From positions 124,001 to 188,000 of the forward strand of contig NZ_JACJSA010000008.1 of assembly GCF_014697545.1 (NCBI RefSeq): a stretch of 64,000 nt of DNA. The letters run 5' to 3'. The translations under genes and the position numbers were made by a program. The notes under the pieces were generated by a model. That model ran no database searches. It saw only the letters and a list, made by a program, of their open reading frames with translations, and was not told where the DNA came from. Positions within the stretch are counted from its first letter, which is position 1. Every line of letters starts with the position of its first letter. This document shows positions 8,906 to 18,738 of this stretch, piece after piece. The DNA is from Oscillatoria sp. FACHB-1407 (GTDB taxonomy: Bacteria; Cyanobacteriota; Cyanobacteriia; Elainellales; Elainellaceae).

Positions 8906-11674
8906 ATGAACTCGCCTGCATCTGCTGACTCAAACCCCATCGCCGATCTGCCCGAACGGTTGGTCAAACACGCCGTTCGCTATGCCGATCACCAGTCGGT
9001 CAATCGAGACGACCTGACCCCGATGATGCGGCACTACGTCGAGATGAAGGATCAGTATCCCCATGCGCTGCTGCTCTATCGAGTGGGTGACTTCTTTGAA
9101 ACCTTCTTTCAAGACGCGATCGCCGTGGCACGAGAGCTAGAACTGGTGCTGACCAGCAAAGATGGGGGCAAAGAAGTGGGGCGGGTTCCCCTGGCAGGCA
9201 TTCCCCATCATGCGCTCGATCGCTACTGTGCCCTGTTGGTAGAGCGGGGTTACGCCGTTGCGATTTGTGACCAGACAGAAGATGCCGCTGATGTCCAGGG
9301 GCGACTGGTGCAGCGAGAAGTGACGCGAGTCATTACCCCCGGTACGGTGCTCGAAGAGGGAATGCTAAATGCCCGCCGTAACAACTTTTTGGCAGCGGTT
9401 GTGATTGCAGGCAACCATTGGGGATTAGCCTACGCGGATGTCTCTACAGGCGAATTTTTAACGACGCAATCCACCGGATTAGATCAACTCACGCAGGAAG
9501 TGATGCGGTTACAACCTTCTGAGGTGCTCGTTCCTACAAATGCACCTGATCTGGCAGGTTTATTGCGCCCAGGGCAAACCTCTGATCAAATTCCCAACTG
9601 CTTGCCATCTCACTTTTGCTACACCTTGCGATCGCAGACTCCCTTCAATCCCGCAGAAGCCCGGCAGCGATTGTTAGAACAGTTTCGGGTGCGATCGCTG
9701 GAGGGAATGGGCTGTGAGCATTTGCCTCTGGCGGTGCGAGCGGCGGGTGGTTTACTGGAATACCTGGAGGACACTCAGAAAGAAACACGACTGCTGCTGC
9801 AACCACTCTGCACCTACACACTGACGGAATATCTGGTGGTGGATCACCAGACTCGCCGCAACCTGGAAATCACCCAAACGGCACGGGACGGCACCTTTCA
9901 TGGCTCCCTCTTATGGGCACTCGATCGCACCGTTACGGCGATGGGAGGTCGGGCACTGCGCCGCTGGTTGTTGCAACCGTTGCTGGATATTGCTGCGATT
10001 CAAGCCCGACAAGACACGATTCAGGAACTGATCGACCAGGGCAACCTGCGACAACAGTTGCAGCAGTTGTTGAAGCAAATCTATGACCTGGAGCGACTTA
10101 CGGGGCGATCGGGAGCAGGCAATGCCAATGCTCGTGATCTGGTTGCTCTGGCGGATTCGCTAGCCAAATTACCCGATCTGGCTCAACAGGTTGCTGCTAC
10201 GAAATCGCCCTATCTGGTTGCCCTACAAACCGTCTCACCCGTGCTCGAAACATTAGCCCAAACCCTCCAGGCACATCTGGTCGAGCACCCGCCGATTTAT
10301 TTGACGGAGGGAGGATTAATCCGGGCAGGGATTAACCCCCAACTCGATCAACTCCGGCAGCAAATCGATGCCGATCAGCAGTGGATCGCCCAACTGGAGG
10401 CGATCGAACGGCAACGCACCGGTATTTCTAACCTGAAAGTCGGCTTCAACAAAACCTTTGGCTATTACATCAGCATCTCTCGCGCTAAATCGGGTGACAA
10501 AATTCCAGACGGTTACATCCGTAAGCAAACCCTGACCAACGAAGAGCGTTACATTACTCCCGAATTAAAGGAGCGCGAAAGTGCCATTCTCAATGCCAAG
10601 AATGACTTGCACAATCTGGAATACGAGATTTTTGTGAGCTTACGCGAAGGGGTCGCAGAACACGCAGATTTAATTCGCTCCGTAGCACGGGCGATCGCGT
10701 CTGTGGATGTGCTCTGTGCCTTGGCAGAAGTGGCAGTTTATCAGAACTACTGCCGTCCAGAGATTGTCCCAACTCGCGAAATCCAGATCGAAGACGGTCG
10801 CCACCCAGTCGTCGAGCAATCCCTACCCAGTGGATTCTTCGTGCCCAACTCCACCCAACTGGGGAATTCTGCTATCCCTTCATCGCCGAGTACAGACGCG
10901 ATTAATCGCGTCTCTTCCACATCTTTAATCTCCTCCCCTGATCTGATCATCCTCACCGGACCCAACGCCAGCGGCAAAAGCTGTTATCTCCGGCAGGTCG
11001 GGCTGATTCAACTGATGGCACAGGTCGGCAGTTTTGTCCCTGCTCAGTCCACCACCCTGGGCGTGTGCGATCGCATCTTTACCCGTGTTGGGGCAGTCGA
11101 TGACCTGGCAACGGGGCAATCCACTTTCATGGTCGAGATGAACGAAACGGCTAACATCCTCAACCACGCCACACCGCGATCGCTTGTGCTACTGGATGAA
11201 ATTGGACGGGGCACTGCTACTTTTGATGGCTTGTCGATCGCCTGGGCAGTGGCCGAACATTTGGCAACCGAAATTCGGGCACGCACCATCTTTGCTACCC
11301 ACTATCACGAACTCAACGAACTGGCATCCCTGCTGTCAAACGTCGCCAACTATCAAGTCACCGTCAAAGAACTGCCCGACCAAATCATCTTTTTGCATCA
11401 AGTGCGTCCCGGTGGAGCCGATCGCTCCTACGGCATTGAAGCCGGACGGTTAGCTGGATTACCCGCCTCTGTCATCCAACGGGCTAAACAGGTCATGGGA
11501 CAAATTGAAAAACACTCTCGCATCGCGATCGGCTTACGCAAAGGCAGCACTCCCAAAGCTGATAAAAACGGAACTGAAAAAAACGGCAGGAGCGATTCTC
11601 CTAAAGGAGAAACCGCTTCGCGTCGCGTCTCTGAAGCCAAGCCCATCGAGCAACTCGACATCTTTCAAAACTGA
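8906..11674 (+). CDS. mutS: DNA mismatch repair protein MutS
   Basis: The protein is 922 residues from the ATG at 8906; the TTG at 8900 is an unlikely alternative. The N-terminal mismatch-recognition loop has the F-x-E motif in [10 protein letters not shown] (near residue 60). The connector, lever ([23 protein letters not shown]) and clamp regions follow. The ATPase has Walker A GPNASGKS (about 685-692), [12 protein letters not shown], Walker [13 protein letters not shown] and ATHYHEL. It recognises mispaired bases and recruits MutL. Two low-complexity insertions are odd: one just before the ATPase at about residue 663, encoded by the 20-bp palindrome, and one near the C-terminus ([14 protein letters not shown]) encoded by another interspersed repeat. 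The ATPase motifs are intact, so the gene should be functional. Confidence 0.97.
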   Translation: MNSPASADSNPIADLPERLVKHAVRYADHQSVNRDDLTPMMRHYVEMKDQYPHALLLYRVGDFFETFFQDAIAVARELELVLTSKDGGKEVGRVPLAGIPHHALDRYCALLVERGYAVAICDQTEDAADVQGRLVQREVTRVITPGTVLEEGMLNARRNNFLAAVVIAGNHWGLAYADVSTGEFLTTQSTGLDQLTQEVMRLQPSEVLVPTNAPDLAGLLRPGQTSDQIPNCLPSHFCYTLRSQTPFNPAEARQRLLEQFRVRSLEGMGCEHLPLAVRAAGGLLEYLEDTQKETRLLLQPLCTYTLTEYLVVDHQTRRNLEITQTARDGTFHGSLLWALDRTVTAMGGRALRRWLLQPLLDIAAIQARQDTIQELIDQGNLRQQLQQLLKQIYDLERLTGRSGAGNANARDLVALADSLAKLPDLAQQVAATKSPYLVALQTVSPVLETLAQTLQAHLVEHPPIYLTEGGLIRAGINPQLDQLRQQIDADQQWIAQLEAIERQRTGISNLKVGFNKTFGYYISISRAKSGDKIPDGYIRKQTLTNEERYITPELKERESAILNAKNDLHNLEYEIFVSLREGVAEHADLIRSVARAIASVDVLCALAEVAVYQNYCRPEIVPTREIQIEDGRHPVVEQSLPSGFFVPNSTQLGNSAIPSSPSTDAINRVSSTSLISSPDLIILTGPNASGKSCYLRQVGLIQLMAQVGSFVPAQSTTLGVCDRIFTRVGAVDDLATGQSTFMVEMNETANILNHATPRSLVLLDEIGRGTATFDGLSIAWAVAEHLATEIRARTIFATHYHELNELASLLSNVANYQVTVKELPDQIIFLHQVRPGGADRSYGIEAGRLAGLPASVIQRAKQVMGQIEKHSRIAIGLRKGSTPKADKNGTEKNGRSDSPKGETASRRVSEAKPIEQLDIFQN
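10894..10913. repeat. 20-bp palindrome inserted in frame within mutS
   Basis: This is identical to the intergenic palindrome at 1611-1630 (AGACGCGATTAATCGCGTCT). It encodes part of a loop (TDAINRVSS) between the core and the ATPase domain. The surrounding residues NSAIPSSPS and TSLISS are low-complexity, which suggests an insertion into a tolerant linker. Confidence 0.85.
11594..11634. repeat. interspersed repeat fragment near mutS 3' end
   Basis: The stretch contains CTCCTAAAGGAG (a perfect 12-bp palindrome) followed by AAACCGCTTCGCGTCGCGTC. A related, reverse-oriented sequence occurs in the rpmH leader near 36650-36705 (GCGTCTCCCTCC...GGAGAGGAACGCTACGGCAACGG). Here it is read in frame as part of the MutS C-terminal tail. 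Confidence 0.5.
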
Positions 11675-11989
11675 AGATTGAAAAAAGAAAAAAGAAAATA
11701 AAATGCTCTCCCTACTCCCTTCTTCTCTCTTCTTTTTCTTTCCCTTACCGTGGGTTACGTTGTCGAGTACCCTTTTATCCTTACTTCCTTGCCCCTTTTA
11801 GCCTTCATCCTTTAGCCTTTATCCTTTAGCCTTCATCCTTTCCTCTTTTTTCCTCTTCTCTCTTCCTTCTTCTTTTTTCTTTTTTCCCTTCTCTTCCTTC
11901 TTCCCTATTCCCTTTCCCGCTAGACAGTCCGATAAGGAGCGTTATCATAAGTAGGAATGATTCATGTTTCTTAACGATTACAAGCTTAC
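11675..11989. repeat. T/C-rich STRR-like intergenic region
   Basis: About 315 bp between mutS and the transporter gene. Positions about 11780-11910 are nearly pure pyrimidine on the plus strand and contain heptamer-like repeats (ccttcat, cctttag, cttcttt). This resembles the CCTTCAT-type arrays at 59826-60005 and 8270-8318. No gene; the transporter promoter probably lies in 11930-11989. Confidence 0.65.
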
Positions 11990-13456
11990 ATGGCTATACT
12001 GTCCCCCGGATTCAGCCGCTTCAAGGATTCCTTGACAGAACGGGTTTTCTTTGGACATGAACCTACCCCAGAGTTGATGGCAATTCTGTTGGTGTACTTT
12101 GTCCAGGGTATTTTAGGGTTGGCACGACTTGCGGTCAGCTTCTTCCTCAAAGATGAGTTAGGGCTAGGACCTGCCCAGGTATCAGCATTAGTCGGGGTTG
12201 CTGCCTTACCGTGGATGATTAAACCCCTGTTTGGGTTTATCTCCGATGGGCTACCAATCTTTGGCTATCGTCGTCGCCCCTACTTAGTTCTATCGGGCTT
12301 TTTGGGCGCACTGTCCTGGGTCAGTTTGGCAACCCTGGTACACACCGCCTGGGCAGCGATGATCGCGATCGCTCTCAGTTCTCTGGCGATCGCCGTCAGT
12401 GATGTCATCGTCGATTCTCTGGTAGTGGAGCGAGCACGGCAGGAGTCGGTCAGTGATGCGGGGTCGTTACAATCCCTCTGCTGGGGCGCATCAGCCGTTG
12501 GGGGGCTGATCACGGCTTACTTCAGTGGCTTCTTGTTAGAGCACTTCAGCACCCACACCGTATTTGCCATAACAGCAACCTTTCCCCTGATTGTGTCGAT
12601 GGTGGCAGGATTAATCGCAGAGTCAAAGGTGGAATATGCTACCGATTGGGCGATCGTCTGGAATCAGGTGAAGCAATTAAAAGGGGCAATCACACAAAAG
12701 TCGATCTGGATGCCCACTGCATTTTTATTTCTCTGGCAGGCTACTCCCACAGCGGAGTCTGCCTTTTTCTTCTTCACCACAAATGAACTAGGCTTCTCGC
12801 CAGAGTTTTTAGGACGGGTTCGGTTAGTGACGAGTGTGGCATCCCTGGTTGGAATTTGGCTGTTTCAGCGATTTTTTAAGTCAGTCCCGTTTCGGACTAT
12901 TTTTGCCTGGACGATGGTGATCTCTGCCGTTCTAGGCATGACGATGCTGCTCCTTGTTACCCACACCAATCGGGCTTTGGGGATCGATGACCACTGGTTT
13001 AGCCTGGGAGACAGCTTAGTTCTGACCGTAATGGGGCAGATCGCCTACATGCCTGTACTGGTCTTAGCCGCGAGACTCTGTCCACCGGGGGTTGAGGCAA
13101 CTTTGTTTGCGTTGTTAATGTCAGTAACAAATCTTGCAGGTTTGCTGTCCTACGAGTTTGGGGCGGGGCTAATGCACCTGTTAGGCGTTACGGAAACCGA
13201 TTTCACCAATCTTTGGCTGTTGGTAGTTATCACTAATCTCAGCACATTGTTACCGTTCCCGTTTCTGGTATGGCTTCCTGGGGCATCTTCTCAACCACTC
13301 CCGGTCACCACTGACGCTAGCTCAGGGGTGCTGCCTTCAGGCTCAGCAGTGACCCTAGAAACCGGGGCGATCGCCAACAGTGCGATTGAAAATCCGTTAC
13401 GTCCAGAGCTTGTCGTCCCTTCAGGGCGGCAACCCATTGAAGAACCTGCCGATTAA
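11990..13456 (+). CDS. folate/biopterin transporter family (FBT/BT1) MFS protein
   Basis: This 488-residue polytopic membrane protein has about 12 hydrophobic segments. The N-terminal stretch ELMAILLVYFVQGILGLARLAVSFFLKDELGLGPAQVS followed by ALPWMIKPLFGFISDGLPIFGYRRRPYL is the signature of the FBT/BT1 family. Members in cyanobacteria and plastids transport folates (plant homologues in the chloroplast envelope are folate carriers). The last 50 residues are hydrophilic and cytoplasmic (ATLETGAIANSAIEN...). It ends 37 bp before the carotenoid oxygenase gene on the same strand, so they may be co-transcribed; no functional link is evident. The actual substrate is inferred only from family membership. 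Confidence 0.88.
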   Translation: MAILSPGFSRFKDSLTERVFFGHEPTPELMAILLVYFVQGILGLARLAVSFFLKDELGLGPAQVSALVGVAALPWMIKPLFGFISDGLPIFGYRRRPYLVLSGFLGALSWVSLATLVHTAWAAMIAIALSSLAIAVSDVIVDSLVVERARQESVSDAGSLQSLCWGASAVGGLITAYFSGFLLEHFSTHTVFAITATFPLIVSMVAGLIAESKVEYATDWAIVWNQVKQLKGAITQKSIWMPTAFLFLWQATPTAESAFFFFTTNELGFSPEFLGRVRLVTSVASLVGIWLFQRFFKSVPFRTIFAWTMVISAVLGMTMLLLVTHTNRALGIDDHWFSLGDSLVLTVMGQIAYMPVLVLAARLCPPGVEATLFALLMSVTNLAGLLSYEFGAGLMHLLGVTETDFTNLWLLVVITNLSTLLPFPFLVWLPGASSQPLPVTTDASSGVLPSGSAVTLETGAIANSAIENPLRPELVVPSGRQPIEEPAD

Positions 13457-13493
13457 GCGAGTCCATCTCTCAACCTAGTGCTTCAAAACGACC

Positions 13494-15002
13494 ATGCAAA
13501 CCGTTCCAGATCAATCCACTCAGGCAAAGGTGACCACTACTCCGGATGCCAACCCCTACAATTTGCAAGATTGGCAGAAGGGCTATCGGTCACTCAAACA
13601 AGAGCATGACTACTGGATCGATGACATCGAGGGAGAAATCCCCACCGATCTGCAAGGGACGCTCTTTCGCAATGGACCCGGACTCCTGGATGTCAATGGA
13701 CAACGGATTCATCACCCCTTTGATGGCGATGGCATGATTAGCGCGATCGCCTTTAAGGACGGACGTGCTCACTACCGCAATCGCTTCGTCCGCACAGAAG
13801 GGTTTGTCGCGGAACAAGCAGCGCAAAAGATTCTCTATCGCGGTGTGTTTGGTACTCAGAAACCGGGAGGATGGTTAGCCAACGCCTTTGACTTCCGGCT
13901 TAAAAATATCGCCAATACAAACGTTGTCTACTGGGGTGACAAGCTTATGGCACTGTGGGAAGCCGCAGAACCCCATCGGCTCGATCCCAACATGCTTGAT
14001 ACCTTGGGCTTGGAATATCTGAATGGCACATTACAACCAGGATCCGCTTTCTCAGCCCATCCTCGCTTTGATCCTGCCTGTGCTGATGATGGAAGCCCAA
14101 GAATGGTCAACTTTGCGATCAAAACGGGCTTATCCAGCACCATCACGATCTACGAACTCGATTTAACAGGTCAGGTCGTGCGGCAACATTCCCATTCCGT
14201 GCCGGGATTTGCCTTTGTCCATGACTTCGTTATCACTCCTAACTACTGCATCTTTTTCCAAAATCCTGTAACCTTTAACCCCCTCCCCTTTGCGGTGGGG
14301 TTGCGTGGTGCTGGAGAATGCATTACCTTCCGGGCAGATCAACCGACTCAAATCATCGTCATTCCCCGCTACACTCAGGAACCCGTCCAGATTCTTCCAG
14401 CAGAGTCGGGGTTTGTCTTCCACCACGCCAATGCCTTTGAGCAGGACGGCAACCTCTACGTCGATTCCATCTGTTACGCTAAATTGCCGGTAGTAGAGCC
14501 AGAGGCAGATTATCTCAAGACCAAATTTGATGCACTGGAACCAGGGCAGCTATGGCGTTTCACAATCAATTTGGCAGCCAAAACGGTTCAGTGGCATCTG
14601 GTAGAACCCCGCTGTTGCGAATTTCCCACATTGCATCCCCAGCAAGTTGGCAGACCTTACCGCTACCTTTACATTGGAGCGGCTCACTCGCCATTGGGCA
14701 ATGCTCCCCTCCAGGGCATTTTGAAACTAGATCTGGAAACCGGTAACCGCCAATTGTGGAGTGCGGCTCCCTGGGGCTATGCTGGAGAACCTGTGTTTGT
14801 ACCCCGTCCCAACGCTGATCCCCATGTTGAGGATGATGGCTGGCTGCTGGCACTGTTCTTTAATGCCAAACTAGAGCGATCGGAGTTAGTGATCCTGGAT
14901 GCTGGTAACCTCAATCGGGAACCAATCGCCCGTCTACGCCTCAAACACCATGTCCCTTATGGGCTACACGGTAGCTTTACGCCGACGGTGTTTGGAATTT
15001 AG
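13494..15002 (+). CDS. carotenoid oxygenase (RPE65/CCD family)
   Basis: This 502-residue beta-propeller dioxygenase has all four iron-binding His contexts visible: SAHPRFDP, FAFVHDFVITP, FHHANAFEQ and YGLHGSFTP near the C-terminus. Other family motifs are GTLFRNGPG near the start, HPFDGDGMI and EPVFVPRP. Such enzymes cleave carotenoids or apocarotenoids, using O2 and Fe(II). The closest characterised type by layout is the cyanobacterial apocarotenoid 15,15'-oxygenase, which makes retinal, but the substrate cannot be fixed from sequence. The 3' end overlaps the convergent HAD phosphatase gene by 26 bp. Confidence 0.92.
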   Translation: MQTVPDQSTQAKVTTTPDANPYNLQDWQKGYRSLKQEHDYWIDDIEGEIPTDLQGTLFRNGPGLLDVNGQRIHHPFDGDGMISAIAFKDGRAHYRNRFVRTEGFVAEQAAQKILYRGVFGTQKPGGWLANAFDFRLKNIANTNVVYWGDKLMALWEAAEPHRLDPNMLDTLGLEYLNGTLQPGSAFSAHPRFDPACADDGSPRMVNFAIKTGLSSTITIYELDLTGQVVRQHSHSVPGFAFVHDFVITPNYCIFFQNPVTFNPLPFAVGLRGAGECITFRADQPTQIIVIPRYTQEPVQILPAESGFVFHHANAFEQDGNLYVDSICYAKLPVVEPEADYLKTKFDALEPGQLWRFTINLAAKTVQWHLVEPRCCEFPTLHPQQVGRPYRYLYIGAAHSPLGNAPLQGILKLDLETGNRQLWSAAPWGYAGEPVFVPRPNADPHVEDDGWLLALFFNAKLERSELVILDAGNLNREPIARLRLKHHVPYGLHGSFTPTVFGI

Positions 15003-15576
15003 TCTGCAAGATCCACGCTACGGCATCTGCTAGATCATGGGCGACGTAGTCCGGTTGTATGACATGTTGATACTCGCCCTGTAAGACGCGATCGCCATAT
15101 CCTGTCTGCACCAACACGCCCACACATCCCGCATTATGTGCCAGGTCAATGTCAGTTGCTTTGTCTCCCACCATGACACTCTGATTCAGATCGAGGTCGT
15201 ATTCCCAGGCAGCGGAGACAAGCATTCCCGTGTTGGGTTTGCGCCAGGTCGTCCATCGGGTAAACTCTGGCTCAATCCCACCCTCTGGCGAGCTTAGATC
15301 AGGGCAGTAATACAGCGCATCCAGTCTTGCTCCTGCTTCAGTCTGTAGCAATGAGCAGAGCCGTTGATGTAATGCCTCCACATGGGTGATAGGATAGTAG
15401 CCCCTGGCCGGACCCGATTGGTTGGAGATTAAACAGCAAAACACATTGCAGTCGTTCAATCGCCGCACCGCATGAGCCGCACCTGGCACGAGATGCAAAT
15501 CTTCAACCCGACGGATATATCCCGCTTCCAGGTTAAGCACACCATCGCGGTCAAGAAAAACGGCTCCTCTGCTCAT
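14977..15576 (-). CDS. HAD-IIIA phosphatase, GmhB-like
   Basis: The protein is 199 residues from the ATG at 15576; the in-frame Met at 15630 would overlap the upstream GT9 gene and adds no conserved sequence. It carries the HAD motifs DRDGVLN (nucleophile Asp and the DxD), SNQSGPARGYY, a KPNTGML lysine and VGDKATDIDLAHNAG. This is the D,D-heptose 1,7-bisphosphate / histidinol-phosphate phosphatase group. The GmhB zinc-binding Cys/His cluster is missing: the region reads YYCPDLSSPEGGIEP instead of the usual C-x-H...C-x-C. It lies 13 bp downstream of a heptosyltransferase-like GT9 gene, which supports a role in a phosphorylated sugar precursor for a surface glycan. Confidence 0.83.
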   Translation of the reverse strand: MSRGAVFLDRDGVLNLEAGYIRRVEDLHLVPGAAHAVRRLNDCNVFCCLISNQSGPARGYYPITHVEALHQRLCSLLQTEAGARLDALYYCPDLSSPEGGIEPEFTRWTTWRKPNTGMLVSAAWEYDLDLNQSVMVGDKATDIDLAHNAGCVGVLVQTGYGDRVLQGEYQHVIQPDYVAHDLADAVAWILQTKFQTPSA

Positions 15577-15589
15577 GCCATGTCCGTCA

Positions 15590-16549
15590 TCAGCCTCCCC
15601 AGACTTTTTGCAACACCGTTGCAGGAGCAATGTCTGTCATGTTCCCAGTCGGAGATTTGATTGCTGCAAACTTATCACTGACAGGTAATAACTTCGCGGG
15701 ATCGGTCGGACCAAATAACGCCAGGGTATACACCTTGAGTGCAACCGCTAGATGCATCGGAGCACTGTCAGTACACAACATCAAATTGGCTCCCGCAATC
15801 ATCGCAGCCAGTTTACCCACATCCCCTGGAGTGGTGACCTTTAGAGTGGGATTGGCTTTGGTTAAAGCCGCGACAATGTCCTGGTCATCGGGTCCCTTAA
15901 CGACCACGAGGGGTAGATCAGGTTGTTTCTGTTGAAAGTCTTGAACGATTTGTTGCCAGTTCTCAGCAGGATAGATTTTGTCAATACCTTTGGTGACAGC
16001 CAATTCGCTAGAACCACCGTGAATCAGAACATAACCACTGCCAGCAATCCCTAATCGCTTCTGTTCTGTCTCAGCCCAATCAATATCTCGCTTGGGAATC
16101 GCGATCGCCAACTCAGGACAGGGAGTTTTGATTCCCAAACCCTTGAGCAAATCGTGATACATCTCAGCAGCATACTGATCGGTCTTGAGCGGTACTGAAT
16201 TCGTGAGGAAAGAATTGCCGCCCCCCGCATAGCCAACCCGAACAGGAATCCCGGTCAGCCATAACAGCAAACCCACTGCCCACCGCTGCCCCAGAGCAAT
16301 CGCCACATCGTAAGAGCGATCGCGCAACACACCGAGTAAATTAGCCCAATCGGCAGGGCTATTGCGATCTTTAAAATCAAAGGCGATCGTATCATTGACC
16401 GATTTACAAACTCGGTAGGCACCCTTTGATCGAGGCTCTACTACAACGTCAATCTCAGAATCTGGATAGATTTGTTTTAAGTTGTCAAGGGTTGGGAAGA
16501 ATAGAATTTGGTCACCTATCCCGCCCGGGACGAGAGCCACAATTCGCAT
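15590..16549 (-). CDS. glycosyltransferase family 9 (heptosyltransferase-like)
   Basis: This 319-residue protein has the GT9/GT-B layout: N-terminal MRIVALVPGGIGDQILFFPTLDNLKQIYP, the acceptor domain, then YVLIHGGSSELAVTKGIDKIYPAENW and the donor-site CTDSAPMHLAVALK. Family members transfer ADP-heptose or related sugars to lipopolysaccharide or surface polysaccharide. It lies directly upstream of the HAD phosphatase gene, so the pair is probably one transcription unit for a heptose-like sugar pathway. The true donor sugar is unknown. It is followed at higher coordinates by an unrelated minus-strand gene. Confidence 0.88.
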   Translation of the reverse strand: MRIVALVPGGIGDQILFFPTLDNLKQIYPDSEIDVVVEPRSKGAYRVCKSVNDTIAFDFKDRNSPADWANLLGVLRDRSYDVAIALGQRWAVGLLLWLTGIPVRVGYAGGGNSFLTNSVPLKTDQYAAEMYHDLLKGLGIKTPCPELAIAIPKRDIDWAETEQKRLGIAGSGYVLIHGGSSELAVTKGIDKIYPAENWQQIVQDFQQKQPDLPLVVVKGPDDQDIVAALTKANPTLKVTTPGDVGKLAAMIAGANLMLCTDSAPMHLAVALKVYTLALFGPTDPAKLLPVSDKFAAIKSPTGNMTDIAPATVLQKVWGG

Positions 16550-16757
16550 AATATTTTGTTACGTAGATTCGCTCCTTATTTTAAGGGGAATGTCCCTCAC
16601 TTCAAACCAAACATTTGGAAGATTGATTTCTCTTTTTGTAAAACTCCCTAGAACAGAGGCAGCCAAACTGTCCACAACCAAGAACTGATACAGAAACACC
16701 TACTTCACCCCTCTATCCTTTACCCTTGCCCCCTCTACCCTTCACCTCCTCACTCCT

Positions 16758-17099
16758 CTACCCCTGCCACACGCCCGCAAAGATACTTTTTACAGCGATC
16801 GCAATACGAGTCAAATCCTCATCTAGCAGAGGAGGCCAAGTCACTCCCTGTCGTTGTCCCACAACAAACAACTCGCGGCTGTCACTCGCCAAACTATGTA
16901 ATGCGTAGACTAACTCCCGATTGAAGCTATCTACATCCCGTAATGCCTCAAAGACGATCTTGAGAGCTAACAGCAGCGTTGTAACTTGCCCTGGAATGGG
17001 CGGTTTCCCCTGCTTCAGTCGCGTCAACAGAGCATCTGCATCAGTTCCAGGCGGGTTTCCCTGATAAAGCAACAATTGATGGGCAGTTGTGTAATCCAT
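16758..17099 (-). CDS. conserved cyanobacterial protein of unknown function
   Basis: The likely start is the ATG at 17099 (MDYTTAHQLLLYQGNPPG), giving 113 residues; a Met five codons upstream is also in frame. It contains LLTRLKQGKPPIPGQVTTLLLALKIVFEALRDV and ends GVTWPPLLDEDLTRIAIAVKSIFAGVWQG. Homologues occur widely in cyanobacteria; I recall some being labelled dethiobiotin synthetase in databases, but no P-loop or other catalytic motif supports that here. It is a short, mostly helical soluble protein. The function is unknown and no co-transcribed partner is seen. Confidence 0.72.
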   Translation of the reverse strand: MDYTTAHQLLLYQGNPPGTDADALLTRLKQGKPPIPGQVTTLLLALKIVFEALRDVDSFNRELVYALHSLASDSRELFVVGQRQGVTWPPLLDEDLTRIAIAVKSIFAGVWQG

Positions 17100-17550
17100 A
17101 ACCCTTGTAGACATGTAATGAAGTTTGAAGATTGCGTATGGTTCGACCCTACCTGAATGGCTTCATCATTCTTCCGCGTAGACCGACAGGTAAAGATCCC
17201 AATCATCCCTGACACATCAAGCAGATAGACCCTTGACCCTAGGGACAAACTGCATCGGTTCATGGTCTAACCGTCCTACTGCGATCGCCCCTCTCAACCA
17301 CTCAACACCCCACTGTTCGCCAATTTTTGCTTAGGAACAGCCTTCACTTTACAGACTCTTCACCGTTAAACCCTGTTCATTCGACCGTAAATCGCCCATA
17401 ACTGGAAGTATGACAATCTTAACAGTGCAATATCCTATCTCCAGTTGTTTTCCCATTCGCATTGCCTAGAAAACTCTACCCTTCGTAACTTCGCCCTATA
17501 ACCACATCCAGTTGCCCACCTCTTAACCTCCACATTCTTCAAAAACCTTT
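17100..17550. other. 451-bp intergenic region
   Basis: It separates the 113-residue unknown gene (minus) from the DegT gene (plus), so it must carry two divergent promoters. The plus-strand stretch TATGACAATCTTAACAG followed by TGCAATATCCTATC near 17408-17440 could be a weak -35/-10 pair for the DegT cluster. The 79-residue minus-strand open frame at 17024-17263 has no recognisable domain and overlaps the neighbouring gene, so I do not count it as a gene. Confidence 0.35.
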
Positions 17551-18735
17551 ATGAACACGGTTCATGCAACAATTCCCTTCGTGGATTTTAAGCCGCAACA
17601 CCAGCCCATCCAATCTAAGCTAGAACAGGCGGTGCAAGCGGTTATACAGCAAGGAGATTATGTTTTAGGTCAAAGAGTAGCAGAATTTGAACAGGCATTT
17701 GCTCAGGCTTGCAGAACAAACTTTGGCACTGGTGTTGCCTGTGGCACGGACGCGATCGCTCTAGGGTTACAAGCTTGTGGAATCAGCCACGGAGACGAAG
17801 TGATTCTGCCTGCTAACACTTTTGTTGCAACCCTTATTGGCGTCATTCGCTCTGGCGCGACACCTGTCTTTGTCGATTGCGACCCCGATACGGCTCTGAT
17901 TGACTTGAGCGCGGCAGAAAAAGCTATCACAGCTCAAACCAGAGCAATTATTCCAGTTCATCTCTATGGGCAAATGGTATCACCCCACCAATTGCTCGAT
18001 CTCGCTAGCACCTATGACCTTTTAATCTTCGAGGATGCAGCTCAAGCACATTTGGCAGAACGGGAAGGCTATCGCGCTGGCTCAGTGGGGACTGCTGCTG
18101 CGTTTAGCTTCTATCCCAGTAAGAATTTAGGGGCTTTTGGCGACGGAGGTATGGTCGTTACTCGCGAGTGGATTGTTGCAGAAACCATGCGATCGCTACG
18201 CAACTACGGTGCGCCCCGCAAGTACTATCACACTGATTATGGTACAAACAGTCGCCTGGATACTATCCAGGCAGCCGTACTCAGCGCAAAGTTACCGTAT
18301 CTTTCCGATTGGAATGGCGATCGTAATCAAACTGCACAGCTCTACAATCAACTGCTCAAACCCCTGCGATCGCAAGGAATTATCCCAATCGAGAACCACA
18401 GTGGTCATGGTCATGTCTACCACCTCTATGTGGTTCGAGTAACAGATAGCTGCCCCATCGATCGAGCCACCATTCAAAATAAACTACAAGAGCAGGGCAT
18501 TCAAACTGGAATTCACTATCCCATTCCCTGTCATCTCCAACCGGCTTTCCAACATTTGGGCTATCAGGCAGGTGACTTTCCCCATGCCGAAGCTCTGTGT
18601 CAGGAGGTTTTGTCTCTCCCTATGTATCCTGGTCTTGATCAAGCTCAAGTACTCCGAGTCGTTGATACACTGACAACACTGTTTCAACTTCCATCCGCTG
18701 AGGAAAAACTCTGTAGTTCACTGACGTTAGGATGA
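17551..18735 (+). CDS. DegT/DnrJ/EryC1/StrS aminotransferase family protein
   Basis: This 394-residue PLP enzyme has the pattern of sugar aminotransferases: IPFVDFKPQHQPIQ at the start, CGTDAIALGLQACGI, LPANTFVAT, FEDAAQAHLAE (pyridine-binding Asp) and FYPSKNLGAFGDGG, in which Lys191 forms the Schiff base. The catalytic Lys is present, so this is an active-type member (VioA class), not a PLP-lacking dehydratase. The reaction is probably transamination of a 3-keto or 4-keto NDP-sugar; the exact sugar is unknown. It ends three bases before the cyanoexosortase gene and probably forms one operon with the export genes downstream. It fits supply of an amino-sugar for the surface polysaccharide. Confidence 0.92.
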   Translation: MNTVHATIPFVDFKPQHQPIQSKLEQAVQAVIQQGDYVLGQRVAEFEQAFAQACRTNFGTGVACGTDAIALGLQACGISHGDEVILPANTFVATLIGVIRSGATPVFVDCDPDTALIDLSAAEKAITAQTRAIIPVHLYGQMVSPHQLLDLASTYDLLIFEDAAQAHLAEREGYRAGSVGTAAAFSFYPSKNLGAFGDGGMVVTREWIVAETMRSLRNYGAPRKYYHTDYGTNSRLDTIQAAVLSAKLPYLSDWNGDRNQTAQLYNQLLKPLRSQGIIPIENHSGHGHVYHLYVVRVTDSCPIDRATIQNKLQEQGIQTGIHYPIPCHLQPAFQHLGYQAGDFPHAEALCQEVLSLPMYPGLDQAQVLRVVDTLTTLFQLPSAEEKLCSSLTLG

Positions 18736-18738
18736 CCA

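Noticed and set aside
17024-17263. 79-residue minus-strand frame
   Set aside because: Overlaps the start of the 113-residue gene in another frame and has no domain or codon signal.
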